Shown here: one piece after another, positions 7,971 through 16,162 of the stretch
Numbering within the stretch: the first letter of the stretch is position 1
Layout: each line of letters starts with the position of its first letter
Assembly (NCBI GenBank): GCA_036493895.1
Contig: DASXOZ010000022.1
Span: forward strand, 1-64,000
Origin: Candidatus Binatia bacterium
GTDB taxonomy: Bacteria > Desulfobacterota > Binatia > UBA1149 > CAITLU01
Length of the DNA stretch: 64,000 bases
Direction: 5' to 3'
Notes under the pieces: model-generated
The model's input: only the letters and a program-made list of their open reading frames with translations
Databases searched by the model: none
What the model was told of the DNA's origin: nothing
Translations under genes and position numbers: made by a program

Positions 7971-9701
7971 TCAAGCCGAAGGCGCCGATCTCGGTCCGCG
8001 CACGAGGCGGCCAGGCAGCGCGCTGGTGGGCTGGCCATCCACGTAGGTGACCTCGCCGGAGACGATTGCGTAGCGGTAGCCTTCGACTTTCTGCATCAGG
8101 CGGCCGCCGCCGGCCGGAAGGTCGCGAACGATGCGCGGCGCGCGAAGGCGCAGCCGGTCGTAGTCGATGATGTTGACGTCCGCCTTGAATCCGCGCGCGA
8201 GCACGCCGCGGTCGCAGAGGCCGACGGCGCGCGCCGTGTCGCGAGTGTGCCATTGAATCACCGTTTCGACGGGAAGACGCGCGCCGCGGCGCCGGTCGCG
8301 GGTCCAGTGCGTCAGCATGTGGGTCGGAAAGCTCGCATCGCAGATCGTGCCGAGGTGCGCGCCGCCGTCGCCGAGCCCGAGCACGGTGTCGGGATGCTGC
8401 ATCATCGCGAGCGACGCCTCGAGCGATCCCTCCGAATAATTGAGGAACGGGAAGTACAGCAGCGCGTGCCCGCCGTCCTCGAGCATGCGGTCGTAGGCGT
8501 ACGCTGCAGCTCCCACGCCGTCGCGTGCGGCCCGAGCTGCGATGCTGCACTCGGGCTCCTGCTCGTAATCGGGCGGATCGCCGAGCAGGAAGATCTTGTC
8601 GAACTGCATCAGCATCTTCGCGCCGGCGCTGAACCGCCCGGCCTCGACGTCAGCCAGGATCAGCTCGCGCATCTCCGGCCGCGCCATCTCGGCAAGGCGC
8701 TCGGCAAGCGCAAGTCCGGCCAGGCGGCGGTAGCTTTCGCAGCCGACGAAAGGATTGAGCGTGGCTTCGAACCCGAGCATCAGGCCGACGGGGCGCCCCG
8801 CGACCTGCGCGAGAAGCGGCAGCCCCTGCTCGGCGAGCGAATGAATCCACGCGAGCACGAGGCGCCATGCATCGGGATTCTGGTCGGCCTGGGCAAGCGA
8901 CACTGAAAGCGGTCGTCCGGAGCTGCGGCACAGCCCTTCGAGCAGCGCCAGCTCCTGGGCCGTATCGCGAAAATCGGTGACGAACTGCAGCACGCCGGCG
9001 CCGGCCGCCTTCAGCCCCGACGCGATTCCGGCAAGCTCGCCCGCGGCAGCGGTCAGTGTCGGGGTGGGCTTTCCGTCGCTGGTGCGGTGGTTGACAGTGC
9101 GCGACGAGCTGAAACCGAGCGCTCCGGCTTCGATCGCTTCGCGCGCAAGACGCGCCATCTCGGCGATCTCGTCATCGGTCGCGTCCTCGAGGCGCGCCGC
9201 GCGCTCGCCCATCACATAGACGCGAAGGGGTGCATGAGGCAGCTGGGCGGCAAGATCGATGTCGTGGCGCCTGGCCTCGACGGCATCGAGGAACTGCGGA
9301 AACGTCTCCCAGTTCCAGGCCAATCCTTCGTCGAGCACGACGCCGGGAATGTCCTCGACGCCTTCCATCAGCCTGATCAACAGCGAGTGGTGTTCGGGTC
9401 GGCACGGCGCGAAGCCGACACCGCAGTTGCCCATGACCGCGGTGGTGACTCCGTGCCACGACGTCGGCGCGATCCTGTCGTCCCATGTGGCCTGGCCGTC
9501 GTAGTGCGTGTGGATGTCGACGAAACCCGGGGTGACGAGAAGGCCGCGTGCGTCGATCTCTTCACGTCCGCTGCCGGCGACTGTCCCGACTTCGGCGATG
9601 ACGCCGCCTGCGATCGCGAGGTCCGCTTCCCGCGAAGCGGCGCCGGTGCCGTCGACGACGGTTCCGCCGCGAATCACGAGGTCCCAGTGCTTGCCGGTCA
9701 T
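7971..9701 (-). CDS. N-acyl-D-amino-acid deacylase-type amidohydrolase
   Basis: The protein has 576 residues from MTGKHWDLVIRGG, the usual beta-strand start of this family; an upstream in-frame ATG at 9749 would add 16 residues with no family match. Metal ligands are visible: HTHYDGQ after GFVDI, the D-aminoacylase-type GNCGVGFAP with its ligand Cys, and GDGGAHLG with a conserved Asp-His near residue 450. A small beta-sandwich half lies at each end (GVLARGFKADVNIIDYD, VTYVDGQPT). It hydrolyses an N-acyl or cyclic amide bond in the cytosol; which one is unknown. It is followed after 7 bases by the dioxygenase, so the two are co-transcribed. Confidence 0.85.
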   Translation of the reverse strand: MTGKHWDLVIRGGTVVDGTGAASREADLAIAGGVIAEVGTVAGSGREEIDARGLLVTPGFVDIHTHYDGQATWDDRIAPTSWHGVTTAVMGNCGVGFAPCRPEHHSLLIRLMEGVEDIPGVVLDEGLAWNWETFPQFLDAVEARRHDIDLAAQLPHAPLRVYVMGERAARLEDATDDEIAEMARLAREAIEAGALGFSSSRTVNHRTSDGKPTPTLTAAAGELAGIASGLKAAGAGVLQFVTDFRDTAQELALLEGLCRSSGRPLSVSLAQADQNPDAWRLVLAWIHSLAEQGLPLLAQVAGRPVGLMLGFEATLNPFVGCESYRRLAGLALAERLAEMARPEMRELILADVEAGRFSAGAKMLMQFDKIFLLGDPPDYEQEPECSIAARAARDGVGAAAYAYDRMLEDGGHALLYFPFLNYSEGSLEASLAMMQHPDTVLGLGDGGAHLGTICDASFPTHMLTHWTRDRRRGARLPVETVIQWHTRDTARAVGLCDRGVLARGFKADVNIIDYDRLRLRAPRIVRDLPAGGGRLMQKVEGYRYAIVSGEVTYVDGQPTSALPGRLVRGPRSAPSA

Positions 9702-9771
9702 GTCGAACGAGCTTGCTATCCCGCCTTGCCGAAGTCCAGCCCGGCGCACGCGGGGCTCCGCAGCCTGCTAG

Positions 9772-10041
9772 CTAGACCCTGCCGTCGCAGCGATCGATGC
9801 AGAACTGCCGCGTGAGGAAGTAGCGGTGGTCGGTGCCATAGACGTCCTCGCACTTGCGGCGGCACCGTTCTTCCTCGTCGTGGGGCGCAGTCATGCGGTC
9901 CGCGTCCAGGCTGTATGTCTGCGTCATTGCGTAGGAGAAGAGCAGGATGCCCCAGACCCACACCGGCACCGCCGGAATGACGAACATCGCCAGCGAGATC
10001 ACGCACATTGCGGCCAACGTAAGGACAAAGTCGAAGGACAT
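9772..10041 (-). CDS. Small membrane protein with twin CX3C tail
   Basis: The protein has 89 residues starting at MSFDFVLTLAAMCVISLAMF. Two hydrophobic helices fill residues 3-42, and the rest is a charged soluble tail. The tail holds two CX3C motifs, CRRKC and CIDRC, separated by 16 residues, with acidic EEER before the first. Twin CX3C spacing usually gives a helical hairpin locked by two disulfides, or a metal site. I do not recognise the family. The gene is alone, convergent with nothing, and divergent from the CaiB gene across a region with 10-bp repeats. The in-frame ATG further upstream (10128) would add a low-complexity Ala-rich leader derived from those repeats, so I prefer 10041. 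Confidence 0.55.
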   Translation of the reverse strand: MSFDFVLTLAAMCVISLAMFVIPAVPVWVWGILLFSYAMTQTYSLDADRMTAPHDEEERCRRKCEDVYGTDHRYFLTRQFCIDRCDGRV

Positions 10042-10090
10042 GGAATCTCGGCCGGGCCCCGCATCCGGACGATACGCCGCCGCTGCCGCG

Positions 10091-10135
10091 GCACGCAAGC
10101 GCGGGCAAGCACAGGCAAGCGCAGGCAAGCGCAGG
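10091..10135. repeat. 10-bp tandem repeat between divergent genes
   Basis: About 4.5 copies of a 10-base unit of the form GCAGGCAAGC stand head to tail (GCACGCAAGC, GCGGGCAAGC, ACAGGCAAGC, GCAGGCAAGC, GCAGG). They lie 40 bases before the CaiB start and 50 bases upstream of the small membrane protein start. The period is close to one helical turn, so each unit faces the same side of the DNA. This may be a regulator platform or simple slippage; nothing more can be said from sequence. Confidence 0.7.
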
Positions 10136-10174
10136 ATGGAGGTGTTTTGCCCGGCGTCCTGCTAGCCTGAACGA

Positions 10175-11404
10175 ATGAGTGACGACTCGGCTAACGCGAC
10201 TTCCCGCGCGCGGGCAGCGCAGGTGCCCGCCGCCGGCGGGCCCCTGGCCGGACTGAAGGTCCTCGACTGCACCCACGTCATTGCCGGCGCCTGGTGCTCG
10301 ATGCTGCTGGCGGACCTCGGGGCCGACGTCGTCAAGATCGAGCCCCCGTCGGGCGAGGTGACGCGCGGCCGCCTCGGCGATTTTCGCGCTTACGATTTCA
10401 TCAACCGCAACAAGAGGGCCATCGCCGTCGACTTCGGCAATCCGCAGGGCGTGGCGACGCTCCATCGCCTGGCTGCCGGCGCCGACGTGTGGGTCGAGAA
10501 CTATCGGCCGGGCACCCTGGATCGCGCCGGCCTCGGCTTCGAAGCCCTGTCGGCGATTCACCCGGGGCTCATCTATTGTTCGATCTCCGGTTTCGGCCAC
10601 GACGGGCCGTATCGCGAGCGCGGCGGCTTCGATCTGGTTGCGCAGGCGATGAGCGGAGTGATGAGCTTCGTCGGCCAGCCTGGCGCCGAGCCGTCGTCGA
10701 CCGGAGTTCCGATCGCCGATCTCAACGCCGGAACGTTCGCAGCGCTCGGCGTTCTCGCGGCGCTCGCCCACCGACACAAGAGCGGCGAAGGGCAGCACGT
10801 CGAGACGACGCTGCTCGAATCGGCGCTGGCCTATACCGTCTGGGAAACGGGCCTCTACTTGACGCTCGGCGAAGTGTCGAGGCCTGCCGGCTCCCGCCAC
10901 CGCCTTGCGGCTCCGTACGAAGCGCTTCGCACCGCCGACGGCTCCGTCGTCGTCGGCGTCAACAACCAGAAACTGTGGCAACGCTTCTGCACCGCGATCG
11001 GCGCAGAGGAGCTTCGCGAAGATCCGCGCTTCGAGAACAATTTCGTTCGCATCGTCCACCGCGAAGAGCTGAGGAGCGAGATCGAGCGTCGTCTCGCGTC
11101 GGCGTCGAGCGAGCATTGGATCTCGCGATTTGTCGAGAACGACGTTCCGTGCGGTCCGATCCTCCGCATCGACGAAGCGCTCGAGGATCCCCAGGTCGCC
11201 GCGCGCGGTGTCGTCGTGCGGGTAGGGGACCGGCAGTTTCTCGGAAGTCCGATCCATCTGTCGCGCACGCCGACTTCGGTCTCGCGAGGTCCGGCCGAGG
11301 TTGGCGAGCACACGCGCCAGGTGCTGCTCGAATCGGGGTTTGCCGGCGCCGAAGTCGAGGCGCTGCTCGAAAGCGGAGCGGTCGCCGAAGGGAGAAAACC
11401 GTGA
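10175..11404 (+). CDS. CaiB/BaiF-family (class III) CoA-transferase
   Basis: The protein has 409 residues. Family signatures are LAGLKVLDCTHVIAGAWC near the start, LADLGADVVKIEPPSGE with the CoA-binding loop, NRNKRAIAVDF, YCSISGFGHDGPY and ADLNAGTFAALGVLAAL with the Asp expected to form the acyl anhydride and aspartyl-CoA intermediates. These enzymes move CoA between carboxylic acids in the cytosol. The length is normal (about 400). The stop overlaps the GTG of the crotonase-family gene by 4 bases, so the two are translationally coupled and likely act in one route: activation by CoA transfer, then chemistry on the acyl-CoA. Donor and acceptor acids are unknown. Confidence 0.9.
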   Translation: MSDDSANATSRARAAQVPAAGGPLAGLKVLDCTHVIAGAWCSMLLADLGADVVKIEPPSGEVTRGRLGDFRAYDFINRNKRAIAVDFGNPQGVATLHRLAAGADVWVENYRPGTLDRAGLGFEALSAIHPGLIYCSISGFGHDGPYRERGGFDLVAQAMSGVMSFVGQPGAEPSSTGVPIADLNAGTFAALGVLAALAHRHKSGEGQHVETTLLESALAYTVWETGLYLTLGEVSRPAGSRHRLAAPYEALRTADGSVVVGVNNQKLWQRFCTAIGAEELREDPRFENNFVRIVHREELRSEIERRLASASSEHWISRFVENDVPCGPILRIDEALEDPQVAARGVVVRVGDRQFLGSPIHLSRTPTSVSRGPAEVGEHTRQVLLESGFAGAEVEALLESGAVAEGRKP

Positions 11405-12174
11405 GCGGTACCGTGCACTGCAGCCGTCCCCTCGAACACGTGATGCTGCTGGAGATCGACAATCCGCCGCGCAACACGCTCGGTCGAGCGATGCGCGAGC
11501 AGATGCGCGGCCACCTTCACGCAGCGGACGCCGATTTCACCGTGCGGGCCGTCGTCGTCTCGGGGCGCGGCAAGGCGTTCTGCAGCGGGGACGACTTGCG
11601 TGAAGAGCTCGAGGCCCTCGGAGAGCGCGGCAGCCGCGGCGGCAACCTGCTCGATTTCGCGTCACTGCTCGAGCAGGTCGAGCAGCTTCGCGTGCCGGTC
11701 GTCGCGGCGATCGGCGGCTGGTGCGTCGGCGGCGGCGTCGAGCTGGCTCTTTGTTGCGACGTGCGCATCGCATCGACGCAGGCGCGCTTCGTCTGTGCAG
11801 GCGTCAACGTCGGCTTGATGGCCTCGGCCTATCGCCTGCCTCGCCTGATCGGGCTCGGGCCGGCGCGCCACCTGCTGCTGACCGGTTCGCCGGCCGATGT
11901 CGCCTGGGCCCGCGCCTGCGGGCTCGTCACGGCCGTGCACGCGGACGACGAGCTGGCCGGCGAGGCGCTCGTGATCGCTGCTCGCATCGCATCGCGCGCC
12001 CCTCTGTCGGTCGAAGCAAGCAAACGCGTTTCGGGGCTCGCGCTCGACCTCGATCCCGAAAAGGGACGCGAGGCCCAGGGCCGCGAGCTCGCGACGCTGC
12101 TGCAGAGCAGCGATCACGTCGAGGCGGTGCGGGCCTTTCTCGAAAAACGCGACCCGAAGTTCACGCGCAGCTGA
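11401..12174 (+). CDS. Crotonase-family enzyme (enoyl-CoA hydratase/isomerase-like) lacking the usual catalytic glutamates
   Basis: The protein has 257 residues and starts at a GTG inside the CaiB stop (GTGA), with GGGAGA in front. Oxyanion-hole motifs are GKAFCSGDDL and the glycine-rich IGGWCVGGGVELALCCDVRIAS. Against the classical hydratase pattern, where one Glu stands in PEIxLG and a second in the following helix, this protein has AGVNVGLM and PARHLLLTG, so both positions seem to be Gly and His. The usual hydration of enoyl-CoA is therefore doubtful; isomerase, hydrolase or decarboxylase activity, as in other crotonases, is as likely. The next gene is convergent, with only two bases between the stops. 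Confidence 0.85.
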   Translation: MSGTVHCSRPLEHVMLLEIDNPPRNTLGRAMREQMRGHLHAADADFTVRAVVVSGRGKAFCSGDDLREELEALGERGSRGGNLLDFASLLEQVEQLRVPVVAAIGGWCVGGGVELALCCDVRIASTQARFVCAGVNVGLMASAYRLPRLIGLGPARHLLLTGSPADVAWARACGLVTAVHADDELAGEALVIAARIASRAPLSVEASKRVSGLALDLDPEKGREAQGRELATLLQSSDHVEAVRAFLEKRDPKFTRS

Positions 12175-12176
12175 GC

Positions 12177-13445
12177 TCAGCCTGCCGAGCCTTCGTGGCG
12201 AACGCCGAAACGCTGGCGATAGCGCGCCAGCAGCGGCTCGATGCCGGCGGCCGAAAGCCCGAAATCGCCGAGCGAGTAGCGGTGGGTGCCGTACTTGTGC
12301 TGCGGGTTGCCTTCCCTCGTCGTCTGCATGCGCCCGCGCACCGGCGTGGTGAAAGGCAGGCCGAGCCGGTCGTAGAGAGCCTGCACCGTCGGCAGCGGGT
12401 CGCCGATCAGGTCGTAATACGACACATCGACGAAACCTTCGTCGGCAGCCGCCTCGCGCACGTCGAGGCTGCGCTCGAGCATGCGCCCGATCTTGCGCGA
12501 CCAGTGGGCGCCCACTTCGCGTGCATCGACATCGTCGCTGAAGATCCCGCGCCCGTGCCAGACCATGCTGCAGAACGACGCCAGCGTGCGCGTGGGATCG
12601 CGGTGCGTCTGCACGACGCGAACGCCGGGGAATACGCGCCGGAGCACGTCGAGGTACTCGAGGTGATGCGGCGTCTTGAGCACGAATCGGCGCGGCCCGT
12701 GCTGGTGCGCGAGCACGCGAAGCAGCAGCGCGAAGTAGCAGTACGCTTCGGTGTGGTCCTGGGCCTCGAGCCAGGCGGCATACGTCGGAACGTGCAGGGT
12801 CGCCTCGGGCGTCGTGCTCATGAACGCGTAGTCGAGAAGAAGCACGTCTTCCTCGGGCGCGTCCGCCTCGGCCGGATGGATGGCGAAGAAGGCCGGCGCC
12901 ATGTATGCGAGCGCCTTTTCGCCGAAGCGTGCGCGATAGATACGCGGATCGGTGGCGAGCAGCGAGCGGCCGCCGGGAACCGGATCGAGCCCTTCCCAGG
13001 ATAGGACCGGGCGAAGCTGTGGATCGCTCGCCATCAGGCGATGCAGCATCGTCGTGCCGGTGCGCTGCAGCCCGGCAATGACGACCGGCGGCTCGAGCTC
13101 GATCTCGCGGGCCTCGGGATGGTCGGCCAGGTAGCGGTGCACGCGCAGCCGTGTAGCGAGCGCGCCGACGAGGCGCGTCTTGGTGATCATCGCGCCGACC
13201 GGATGCAGGCGGGCTTCGTCGTCGATCGACGTGCAAAGTACCGTCAGCGGCTCGCGAAACGACTCGTCGCCGAAGTCGCTGAGGCCGCTGCGCCGCCTTG
13301 CGGCGGCCACCAGCTCGTCGACGTCGAGGCGGGCGGCCCTGCCACGACGTGCAAGAAAGGAATTGAGCGCCGCGATCGCGCGCGGCCGATACGGCCTCGC
13401 GGTCGCGAGCGAGGTCTCGCCAGTGGCGACTGCCGCAGCGCTCAT
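12177..13445 (-). CDS. PAPS-dependent sulfotransferase-family protein
   Basis: The protein has 422 residues from MSAAAVATGE; the ATG at 13445 lies 4 bases after the upstream stop, which decides this start. The 5'-phosphosulfate loop is IAGLQRTGTTMLHRLM near residues 122-137. The 3'-phosphate site is THRDPTRTLASFCSM, preceded by LKTPHHLEYL. Such enzymes transfer sulfate from PAPS to a hydroxyl of a lipid, steroid or glycan; this bacterial group often sits with lipid-type enzymes. Here it is the last gene of a four-gene leftward operon with SRPBCC, SDR and DUF1214 proteins, so a sulfated lipid-like or polyketide-like product is plausible but unproven. Confidence 0.85.
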   Translation of the reverse strand: MSAAAVATGETSLATARPYRPRAIAALNSFLARRGRAARLDVDELVAAARRRSGLSDFGDESFREPLTVLCTSIDDEARLHPVGAMITKTRLVGALATRLRVHRYLADHPEAREIELEPPVVIAGLQRTGTTMLHRLMASDPQLRPVLSWEGLDPVPGGRSLLATDPRIYRARFGEKALAYMAPAFFAIHPAEADAPEEDVLLLDYAFMSTTPEATLHVPTYAAWLEAQDHTEAYCYFALLLRVLAHQHGPRRFVLKTPHHLEYLDVLRRVFPGVRVVQTHRDPTRTLASFCSMVWHGRGIFSDDVDAREVGAHWSRKIGRMLERSLDVREAAADEGFVDVSYYDLIGDPLPTVQALYDRLGLPFTTPVRGRMQTTREGNPQHKYGTHRYSLGDFGLSAAGIEPLLARYRQRFGVRHEGSAG

Positions 13446-13449
13446 TGGA

Positions 13450-14565
13450 TCAGCGCTCGAGATCGCGCAGCTTGACGACGCGGGTCGACGGCTCGGGCGC
13501 AGTGGCGGCGCGGACCCAGCGAAAGCACATCGTGCCGAAGGCGTGTCCGGCGGTGTCGAGCCAGTTGTCGACGCCCGGATCGCGGTGGGCAACGACGATC
13601 CGCAGACTTCCGTCGGGCCGCAGCCGTGCCGACGCCTTGTTGATGGTGATGCGGTGATAGCGGTAGTCGAGCGACTCCATCCACCAGTTGTTGAGCTGGA
13701 AGTTCCAGTACTCGCAGTCGGGCGGCGTCGCTTCGATCACCAGCGCTTCGTCGTCGGCCAGTACCCAGTGGCTGTGGTAGTACGCGATGTTGGGGTCGCC
13801 GCCGAACATCCGCGAAAGGTCGGGATCGAAGCGCGGGAGCCTGTTCGAATGCTGCTCGAAGCCGCGCGCCCAGCCGGGAAAGATCATCGCACAGGCGCCG
13901 ACGAGGCTGGCCGCGCTGGCAAGGCCGGCGTCGATTGACGCGGTAGTGAGCGGCGCCGGCGCGGCGGGCCCGCCGATGCGCTCGAGCGTCAGCTCGGCGC
14001 GGGTTTCGCGGGCGCGGTCGAGGAACGTCTGGCGGATGATCAGCGTGCCGTAGCCTTCGCCGATCGGCAGCCAGTTTCCGGGTTTGCGCCTCGCGCTGAG
14101 GAACAGCTCGAAAGTGCCGTCAGGGCGGATCTCCAGGTCCTTGGCTTCGAGGAACCCGGCGGGCGGCATTCCTGCGCCCTGTCCGTAGTGACCGACCTGG
14201 GTCGCGATGCTGAGATAAGCCACGGTGCCGCGGCTGCCGTGCAGGCGGTATTCGTAGTCGCCGTGCAGCGGTGCGTTCTCGTACCAATTGTCCGGATTGT
14301 CGGCGCCCATCTTGACGGTTTCGTGCACCGCGCGGCGCAGCACGGGAGCCATCGGATCGGAGAATTCGACGAACGTTTCGAGCGCGGCGCGCACGAGGCG
14401 CGTGAGGTAGCGGGTGCCTTCGGCGCGGCTCAGCGGATCGGCGGGCGTGTCGCTGGAAAAAATCGCGTCGCCGGCAGCAGCCAGTCTCTCGCAGAATTCC
14501 CGCCAGCTCGTGCCGTCGATCACCCGGCGGTCCTGTTCGGTTGTCGTCGTCGTCGTTTCGCTCAT
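13450..14565 (-). CDS. DUF1214-domain protein
   Basis: The protein has 371 residues from MSETTTTTTEQ; its ATG overlaps the stop of the SDR gene in an ATGA, which fixes the start. The C-terminal third (about 260-360) carries the DUF1214 pattern: EYWNFQLNNWWMESLDY, HRITINKASARLRPDGS, VAHRDPGVDNWLDTAGH and GTMCFRWV. The N-terminal two thirds hold the family-typical YENAPLHGDYEYRLHGSRG and a beta-rich segment. There is no signal peptide. The biochemical role of DUF1214 proteins is not established. The repeated company of sulfotransferase and SDR genes suggests binding or processing of a hydrophobic hydroxylated substrate. Confidence 0.85.
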   Translation of the reverse strand: MSETTTTTTEQDRRVIDGTSWREFCERLAAAGDAIFSSDTPADPLSRAEGTRYLTRLVRAALETFVEFSDPMAPVLRRAVHETVKMGADNPDNWYENAPLHGDYEYRLHGSRGTVAYLSIATQVGHYGQGAGMPPAGFLEAKDLEIRPDGTFELFLSARRKPGNWLPIGEGYGTLIIRQTFLDRARETRAELTLERIGGPAAPAPLTTASIDAGLASAASLVGACAMIFPGWARGFEQHSNRLPRFDPDLSRMFGGDPNIAYYHSHWVLADDEALVIEATPPDCEYWNFQLNNWWMESLDYRYHRITINKASARLRPDGSLRIVVAHRDPGVDNWLDTAGHAFGTMCFRWVRAATAPEPSTRVVKLRDLER

Positions 14566-15539
14566 CGCGGCGATTGCTCCGGGCGGGGAAGGTGCGCGAG
14601 CAGCTCGCGGCTCGCGGCCAGCAGGCGCGCACCGACCTCGGCGTCCGCGCATGCCGGATCGGGGTCTTTCCTCGTCAGGATGTGCAGGTAACAGCCGGTC
14701 TGCTGTTCGAGATCCTTCGCGCAGGCGAGGTACTCGACGGTGGTCGCGGCGTCCTCGGGAGAACGGAAAAACGCAGACATCACGACGCCGAGCAGCGGTT
14801 TCATCCACGACGGCGCTTCGCGCGCGATGTCGCTGTTGACGGCGCCGGGACAGCACTGGTGCACGGCGGCGCGGCCGTCGAGCCGGCGTGCCAGGTGGCC
14901 GGCGTAGACGCTCATCAGCAGCTTGGTGTAGCCGTAGACACGCACGCCGGCGATGGGGCCGTACGGCTGGTAGTTGCCGAAATGGTCGAAATCGACCGGA
15001 CCTGCGCCGCGATGCGTATCGCTGGAAACGAACACGATGCGGGGCAAGGGCGCCGCATCGGCGGACTGCGGAACTACGCCATCCGCAAGCAGGCGCTCGA
15101 CGAGCGCGACGTTCGCCAGGAAATTTACCTGGAACATCAACTCCAGGCCCTGCGTCGTGCGTCTCGCCTCGCGCGGAACGATGCCGGCATTGAGAACGAG
15201 GAGGTCGACGCGCACGCCGTCACGAGCCAGCCCATCGCAAAGCGACGAGACGCTGTCGAGATCGGCAAGGTCGACCTGTCGCATTTCGACGGCGACCGAT
15301 TCGCTGCGGCGGCGCACGATGTCGCCGGCTTCGGGGATGCCGCTGCGGCAGGCCATGATGACGCGGGCCCCTCGCCGGGCCAGTGCGACGCAGACCGCAA
15401 GGCCAAGGCCGCGGTTGGCTCCGGTCACGAGCGCCGTGCGTCCGTCGAGGCGCTCGTCACGGCGAAGCGGCGGCACCCGGCCCGCAGTGCTGCGCAGGTC
15501 GAGAAGTCCCTGCAACGTTGCGGAGAACGGATTCTTCAT
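14562..15539 (-). CDS. Short-chain dehydrogenase/reductase
   Basis: The protein has 325 residues from MKNPFSATLQG. The Rossmann motif VTGANRGLGLAVC lies near residues 38-50, the NAG motif in LVLNAGIVPREA, the catalytic Ser in FVSSDTHRG and the YxxxK pair in YGYTK. It resembles the retinol-dehydrogenase/protochlorophyllide-reductase-like SDRs, which oxidise or reduce a hydroxyl or keto group with NAD(P). The 4-base ATGA overlaps on both sides tie it to the SRPBCC gene upstream and the DUF1214 gene downstream. The substrate is unknown; context suggests a lipophilic alcohol that is later sulfated. Confidence 0.85.
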   Translation of the reverse strand: MKNPFSATLQGLLDLRSTAGRVPPLRRDERLDGRTALVTGANRGLGLAVCVALARRGARVIMACRSGIPEAGDIVRRRSESVAVEMRQVDLADLDSVSSLCDGLARDGVRVDLLVLNAGIVPREARRTTQGLELMFQVNFLANVALVERLLADGVVPQSADAAPLPRIVFVSSDTHRGAGPVDFDHFGNYQPYGPIAGVRVYGYTKLLMSVYAGHLARRLDGRAAVHQCCPGAVNSDIAREAPSWMKPLLGVVMSAFFRSPEDAATTVEYLACAKDLEQQTGCYLHILTRKDPDPACADAEVGARLLAASRELLAHLPRPEQSPR

Positions 15540-15982
15540 CTCGAAGCGGCCTGCGCGAGGCTCTCGCAGCGCACGACCAGGGCGTCGGTCATCGACGTGA
15601 ATCCGTGTTCGAGGCGGGATCCGAGCAGCACCTGCACGAGGCCCGACATCCATCCCGAGAGCTCGAAGTGGGACGTGTACGACGTGCGCGCCGGCCCGAT
15701 CGGTCGCAATTCGTGGCAGCGGCGACTCGTGATGGCCGACCCGGCCAGCCCGTAGCAGAAGCGCTCGCCGGCGACGTTCTCGAAGACCGTCTCGCGCTGG
15801 TTCTGCGAAAACCACGGGAACATCTGCACTTTCATGTCGATGGGATCGCCGGGTCTCAGGCTGGAGCGGCAACCTGGAACGAAAGGATTCCAGTCGGCGT
15901 AGGCGCCGAGGTCCGTCACGACGTTCCAGACGACGGAGACGGGGGCGGCGATCTCGCGTTCGAGGTGAATGACGACAGGCAT
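15536..15982 (-). CDS. SRPBCC (START-like) ligand-binding protein
   Basis: The protein has 148 residues starting MPVVIHLEREIAAPVSVVWNVVTD, the usual first strand and helix of the polyketide-cyclase/START fold. YADWNPFV and the terminal long amphipathic helix are also typical. It has one domain, no signal peptide and a normal length. Such proteins bind hydrophobic ligands in an internal cavity and may act as carriers or cyclases. It is the first gene of the leftward operon; its ATG faces the acyl-CoA dehydrogenase start 180 bases away, and that gap holds a tandem repeat. Confidence 0.8.
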   Translation of the reverse strand: MPVVIHLEREIAAPVSVVWNVVTDLGAYADWNPFVPGCRSSLRPGDPIDMKVQMFPWFSQNQRETVFENVAGERFCYGLAGSAITSRRCHELRPIGPARTSYTSHFELSGWMSGLVQVLLGSRLEHGFTSMTDALVVRCESLAQAASR

Positions 15983-16047
15983 GGGGCAGGGAATTAATAC
16001 GGATCGCCCGCCAAGTGCGACCCCCGCTGTCCGGGACCGGTGATGGG

Positions 16048-16109
16048 CCGATTTGCGCAGGCGCGAAGACGCCCGCGGCCGACTTGCGCGGGTGCGAAGA
16101 CGCCCGCGG
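16048..16109. repeat. Two 31-bp tandem copies in a divergent promoter region
   Basis: Copies at 16048-16078 and 16079-16109 match at 28 of 31 positions and share GCGAAGACGCCCGCGG. They lie between the SRPBCC gene (leftward) and the acyl-CoA dehydrogenase gene (rightward), 54 bases before the latter's ATG. They may be a double operator site for one of the divergent operons; no regulator gene is adjacent. Confidence 0.75.
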
Positions 16110-16162
16110 CCGATGGCCCTACCCGCATTTTTCTTCCCGAAGCGCGCGGCTAGACTCGGCCG

